A DNA stretch of 17,851 nucleotides from contig DOIX01000188.1 in assembly GCA_003511885.1 (NCBI GenBank), forward strand, positions 1-17,851, given 5' to 3'. The translations under genes and the position numbers were made by a program. Shown in pieces: positions 15,404 through 17,851 of the stretch (the stretch's first letter is position 1; each line of letters begins with the position of its first letter). The notes beneath the pieces are model-generated. The model saw only the letters and a list, made by a program, of their open reading frames with translations, ran no database searches and was not told where the DNA came from. Origin of the DNA: Cyanobacteria bacterium UBA11153 (GTDB lineage: Bacteria; Cyanobacteriota; Cyanobacteriia; Cyanobacteriales; Coleofasciculaceae).

Positions 15404-15487
15404 TAACTATCAACTATCAACTATCAACTGTCAACTGTCAACTGTCAACTGTCAACTGTCCATTGTCAACTGTCCATTGTCAACTAT
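15404..15487 (+). repeat. STRR heptamer array (twelve units, right arm)
   Basis: Twelve contiguous 7-base units: TAACTAT, CAACTAT twice, CAACTGT five times, CCATTGT, CAACTGT, CCATTGT, CAACTAT. It ends ten bases before the stop codon of the site-2 protease gene. It is the inverted counterpart of the left array at 14988-15029. Confidence 0.9.
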
Positions 15488-15497
15488 CAAAACTCCT

Positions 15498-16619
15498 TTA
15501 AGCGGTAGTAACTTGAGATTTTTTCTCCAATAAGTTGAGAATTGCTGTTTTTTCCAGGAGCCCGACTAATACTCCATTTTCTTTTACCACAGGTATTTGA
15601 GTCATCTGTCTTTGTTCGAGGAGTACCACTACATCCAAGAGAGGTATATCAGATTTAACGATAGCGGAAGCATCAACAGGCTGGGTAAGTTGTCTGACTG
15701 GAGTTATTGTCCAATCGGAGGTAGCAATCGTCTTTAAATTATCTACTGCAATTGCACCCAATAGTTGACCTACTTCATCAATCACTAAGAATTTCCGCCA
15801 TTCGCCTTTCCCAATCACGTAGTTGTTGGCAAATTCTCTCAAGGATAAGTCAGCAGAGACAATCGGACTATTGGGTATTACTGCGTCTTCAGCTTTTAAG
15901 GCAATTAGCTTTTCTTGAATTGTCGCAGATTGTGCGCTTCGACCTGCATTTTGCAACAAGAATATGCCAATTAACAGCGTCCATAAGCTACCAATACTAA
16001 TGACTCCTAAGATAGATAAAATCCCTAATGTAATTCCTATCCATCCGATCGCTTGACCGACACGACTAGCAAATACGACACCTTTATAAGGATTGCCCGT
16101 AATCTTCCAAACTACTGCTTTGAGAATGTTCCCGCCATCCAAAGGTAAACCAGGAATTAGGTTAAACAATGCCAAAACTAGGTTAATATAAGCCAAAAGT
16201 TGGACAATGGCAAGACTCGCACCAGACATTCCCGTCTTGACACCAACTATGGTTAAGATCCCGAATATTAGTAAACTGACTAATGGGCCTGCGATTGCCA
16301 CCCAAAATGCCTCAGATGGTTTGGATGATTCTTTTTCTAAACTGGCTAAACCACCAAAGAGAAATAGGGTAATTGAATCGACTTTAATTCCCTGGCGAAT
16401 GGCTACTAAACTATGTCCTAATTCGTGAGCTAAAACCGAGCCAAAGAACAAGAGTGCCCCACCAAATCCTAATAACCACGGTACTAAACCATTTAATCCG
16501 GGAAAACTTGTCAGATAACCGCCAAAGTCAAAGGTAACTAAACCCAAGACTAAAAACCAAGAGGGATGGACATAAATCGGAATTCCTAATATATTACCAA
16601 CACGAATACTACCGTTCAT
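15498..16619 (-). CDS. Site-2 protease family (M50) membrane metalloprotease with CBS domains
   Basis: A 373-residue intramembrane zinc protease. The N-terminal IRVGNILGIPIYVHPSW is typical of the Rip/SpoIVFB-like branch. The zinc motif HELGH (H65, E66, H69) sits in a hydrophobic segment, LFGGLASL (87-94) is the conserved substrate-strand region, and NLIPGLPLDGGN (153-164) supplies the third zinc ligand D161. About six membrane spans end near 223. The cytoplasmic C-terminus (about 245-370) holds two CBS motifs, including FLVIDEVGQLLGAIAVDNL and IPVVKENGVLVGLLEK, which commonly bind adenine nucleotides and would let energy state control cleavage. Targets are usually membrane-bound anti-sigma factors or transcription factors; none is encoded nearby. 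The start is supported by GAGG eight bases before the ATG. Confidence 0.93.
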   Translation of the reverse strand: MNGSIRVGNILGIPIYVHPSWFLVLGLVTFDFGGYLTSFPGLNGLVPWLLGFGGALLFFGSVLAHELGHSLVAIRQGIKVDSITLFLFGGLASLEKESSKPSEAFWVAIAGPLVSLLIFGILTIVGVKTGMSGASLAIVQLLAYINLVLALFNLIPGLPLDGGNILKAVVWKITGNPYKGVVFASRVGQAIGWIGITLGILSILGVISIGSLWTLLIGIFLLQNAGRSAQSATIQEKLIALKAEDAVIPNSPIVSADLSLREFANNYVIGKGEWRKFLVIDEVGQLLGAIAVDNLKTIATSDWTITPVRQLTQPVDASAIVKSDIPLLDVVVLLEQRQMTQIPVVKENGVLVGLLEKTAILNLLEKKSQVTTA

Positions 16620-17017
16620 ATCTCTTTCCTCAAATTTTTACTAATCATGATTTTCTCTCCATCAATACTGATACAGAAAGTGATTCGATTTGCGATCGCA
16701 ACTCGTTTGAGTCATGAGCCTAAATCGAGAAACCTGCTGGTTTAGGTTATCATCTGTCAGTCATACCCATGTCTATATCGTAACGAAATGCTAAACTAGC
16801 CGCGATAGAGTATCTGTCGTAAAATCCGTCCCCTAGAGTTCGGTTGTAATCGGCAGTGACGTTTGTAACTCTCAGCCTCCTGCCCTGACTTATCTTTCCA
16901 GGGCGCGATCGCACCCTTGGTGGATATTTTTGATATCGTCGATCGTAATCAAGAATCAGCCATCAGCTTTCGGCCTGGAGTCCCAATATGGCAAATGTTA
17001 TTAAAAGTACATAAGTT
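16620..17017. other. Divergent intergenic region (398 bp) with two HIP1 sites
   Basis: Lies between the divergent S2P and 2TM-protein starts and must contain both promoters, but I could not assign convincing -10/-35 pairs. It holds HIP1 octamers at 16692-16699 and 16905-16912 and a hairpin GCCCTG/CAGGGC (16882-16887 with 16899-16904) directly before the second HIP1. A plus-strand frame starting at 16917 overlaps the 2TM gene out of frame and looks spurious. Confidence 0.6.
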
Positions 17018-17515
17018 ATGTCTATTTCACCAAACCGCACCAACCATTCTTACCGCTCTGAAGAAATCCAGCAAATCCTCAACCTCGCCATCGCACGTCA
17101 GGCAAGTAGCGACGACTTTTCGCGATCGCAATTGGTGGAAATTGCTGCTGAATTGGGCATTTCCCCCGAAAAGCTTGATTTAGCCGAACAAGAGTGGCTT
17201 CTTCAACAAGAAGCACAACAAAAGCACCGCGAATTCAATATCTACCGCCGCCGCCAATTACAGCAATCCTTTGCTAAATATGTTATAGTTAATGGCTTCT
17301 TAGTCGCTATTAACCTCCTGAGTGCAGGTTCTCTTTCCTGGTCTTTATATATCTTATTGTTCTGGGGTTTAGGACTAGGACTTAGAACTTGGAACACCTA
17401 TCAATTAGAGGGAGATGAATATGAAAAAGCTTTCCAAAAGTGGTATCGCAAGCAACAACTTACCCAGTTAACTCAATCTATTTTTACGAAAGTTAATAAC
17501 TGGTTGAAACCTTGA
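17018..17515 (+). CDS. 2TM domain-containing protein
   Basis: A 165-residue protein of the small two-transmembrane (2TM) family. Residues 12-62 (YRSEEIQQILNLAIARQ ... LVEIAAELGISPEKLDLAEQEW) form a soluble helical region with a helix-turn-helix-like or SHOCT-like pattern. A charged helix (62-82, KHREFNIYRRRQ) leads into two membrane segments (about 87-103 and 108-122), followed by the family's short basic tail with EGDEYEKAFQKWYRKQQ. Function in this family is unknown. The membrane hairpin with a helical N-terminal part suggests a regulatory or scaffolding role, but this is a guess. The ATG at 17018 has no ribosome site. It keeps the full N-terminal helix, which supports the choice. Confidence 0.8.
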   Translation: MSISPNRTNHSYRSEEIQQILNLAIARQASSDDFSRSQLVEIAAELGISPEKLDLAEQEWLLQQEAQQKHREFNIYRRRQLQQSFAKYVIVNGFLVAINLLSAGSLSWSLYILLFWGLGLGLRTWNTYQLEGDEYEKAFQKWYRKQQLTQLTQSIFTKVNNWLKP

Positions 17516-17851
17516 ATTTATTATTAGTTATGTGTTTTTTATTGAGTTTGGGTATTTATTATTTGTTTCTTGTTTGGACAAATGGTAAAATAAATAAGTC
17601 CAGACCCAGATGAAACACCAATAACTATATCAACCACTAGGGCGGTTAAGACATTCTATAGCAACCGCCATATCGGTTAAGACCGAAATAAAGTCATGAA
17701 GAGAGTCTTGAAGCCTTGCTTGATATGGGGTTTGATCTTCATCAAATAACTATCAACTATCAACTGTCAACTGCTATATAGCACTAGACAAGGCAGTTAA
17801 GGCATCAATCAATAGTGAGGGAAGGGTGAAGCAAGAGGATATAAATATTTA
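17516..17851. other. Terminal intergenic region with STRR and other repeats, no gene seen
   Basis: AT-rich sequence after the 2TM gene, then a cluster of imperfect 'GGTTAAGRC'-type repeats (17635-17650, 17673-17686 and 17781-17805), the first two with hairpin potential (GGCGGTT 17641-17647 with AACCGCC 17663-17669; TCGGT-TAAG-ACCGA). An STRR array is at 17747-17774. No coding frame is supported to the end of the window. Confidence 0.55.
17747..17774 (+). repeat. STRR heptamer array (four units)
   Basis: TAACTAT, CAACTAT, CAACTGT, CAACTGC in tandem. This is the same family and orientation as the array at 15404-15487, so three arrays of one heptamer class occur within 2.8 kb. Confidence 0.8.

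Larger units (their letters stand above)
14904..15497. other. Repeat-filled intergenic region (594 bp), no gene seen
   Basis: Begins with AT-rich simple repeats after the GT2 stop (ggttattgg-type, 14912-14950). It then holds a 500-bp composite inverted-repeat structure (14988-15487): outer STRR arrays in opposite orientation, inner GGAGCATCCC arms (15049-15058 and 15381-15390), and a central element with 50-bp imperfect terminal inverted repeats. No open frame of credible length or family likeness is present. Confidence 0.75.

Noticed and set aside
15404..15487. CRISPR-like array
   Set aside because: The units are contiguous 7-mers without spacers, which is the STRR pattern. The repeats at 17635-17805 are likewise too few and irregular.
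16917..17183. 88-codon plus-strand frame before the 2TM gene
   Set aside because: It overlaps the start of the 2TM protein in another frame and its translation has no coherent features; the 2TM gene has clear family likeness.

Overview
The window looks like a piece of a filamentous, probably heterocyst-type cyanobacterial chromosome. It holds eleven HIP1 octamers (GCGATCGC), about forty times the chance number. It also has heptanucleotide STRR arrays (CAACTGT class), several palindromic intergenic repeats of cyanobacterial type, a stand-alone FO synthase subunit (CofH) and cyanobacterial-style GT-C membrane glycosyltransferases. Base composition is moderately AT-rich and coding density is moderate. 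I see no tRNA, rRNA, CRISPR array or intact insertion sequence.

Left part (1-2470): the 3' end of a secreted cell-wall hydrolase (PPC repeats plus a CHAP amidase domain), a spacer with small hairpins, then a translationally coupled pair on the minus strand. The pair is a short antitoxin-like protein and an HNH endonuclease. A spacer with a palindromic repeat cluster follows.

Minus-strand block (2471-6498), in transcription order from the right: two small proteins that share the E...D...QVK pattern of DUF4365/PD-(D/E)XK nuclease folds, a C5 cytosine methyltransferase missing its AdoMet-binding N-terminus, and a large penicillin/AHL acylase-family Ntn hydrolase. The first three read like a decayed or unusual restriction-modification cassette. 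The acylase carries a dispersed palindromic repeat, in frame, just before its catalytic serine, where the removable spacer peptide should be.

Middle (6514-9487): an alpha/beta hydrolase starting only 15 bp from the divergent nuclease-like gene, then cofH and a TVP38/TMEM64 membrane protein on the minus strand.

Glycosylation block (10035-14903): two polytopic GT-C glycosyltransferases followed by a DPM1-like GT2 fused to a GtrA domain, all on the plus strand. The obvious reading is that the GT2 makes a polyprenyl-phosphate sugar that the GT-C enzymes use outside the membrane.

Right part (14904-17851): a 500-bp composite inverted-repeat structure whose outer ends are STRR arrays in opposite orientation and whose core is a MITE-like element with 50-bp imperfect terminal repeats. 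After it come a site-2 protease with CBS domains (minus), a small 2TM-domain protein (plus) and a terminal spacer with a third STRR array and other repeats.
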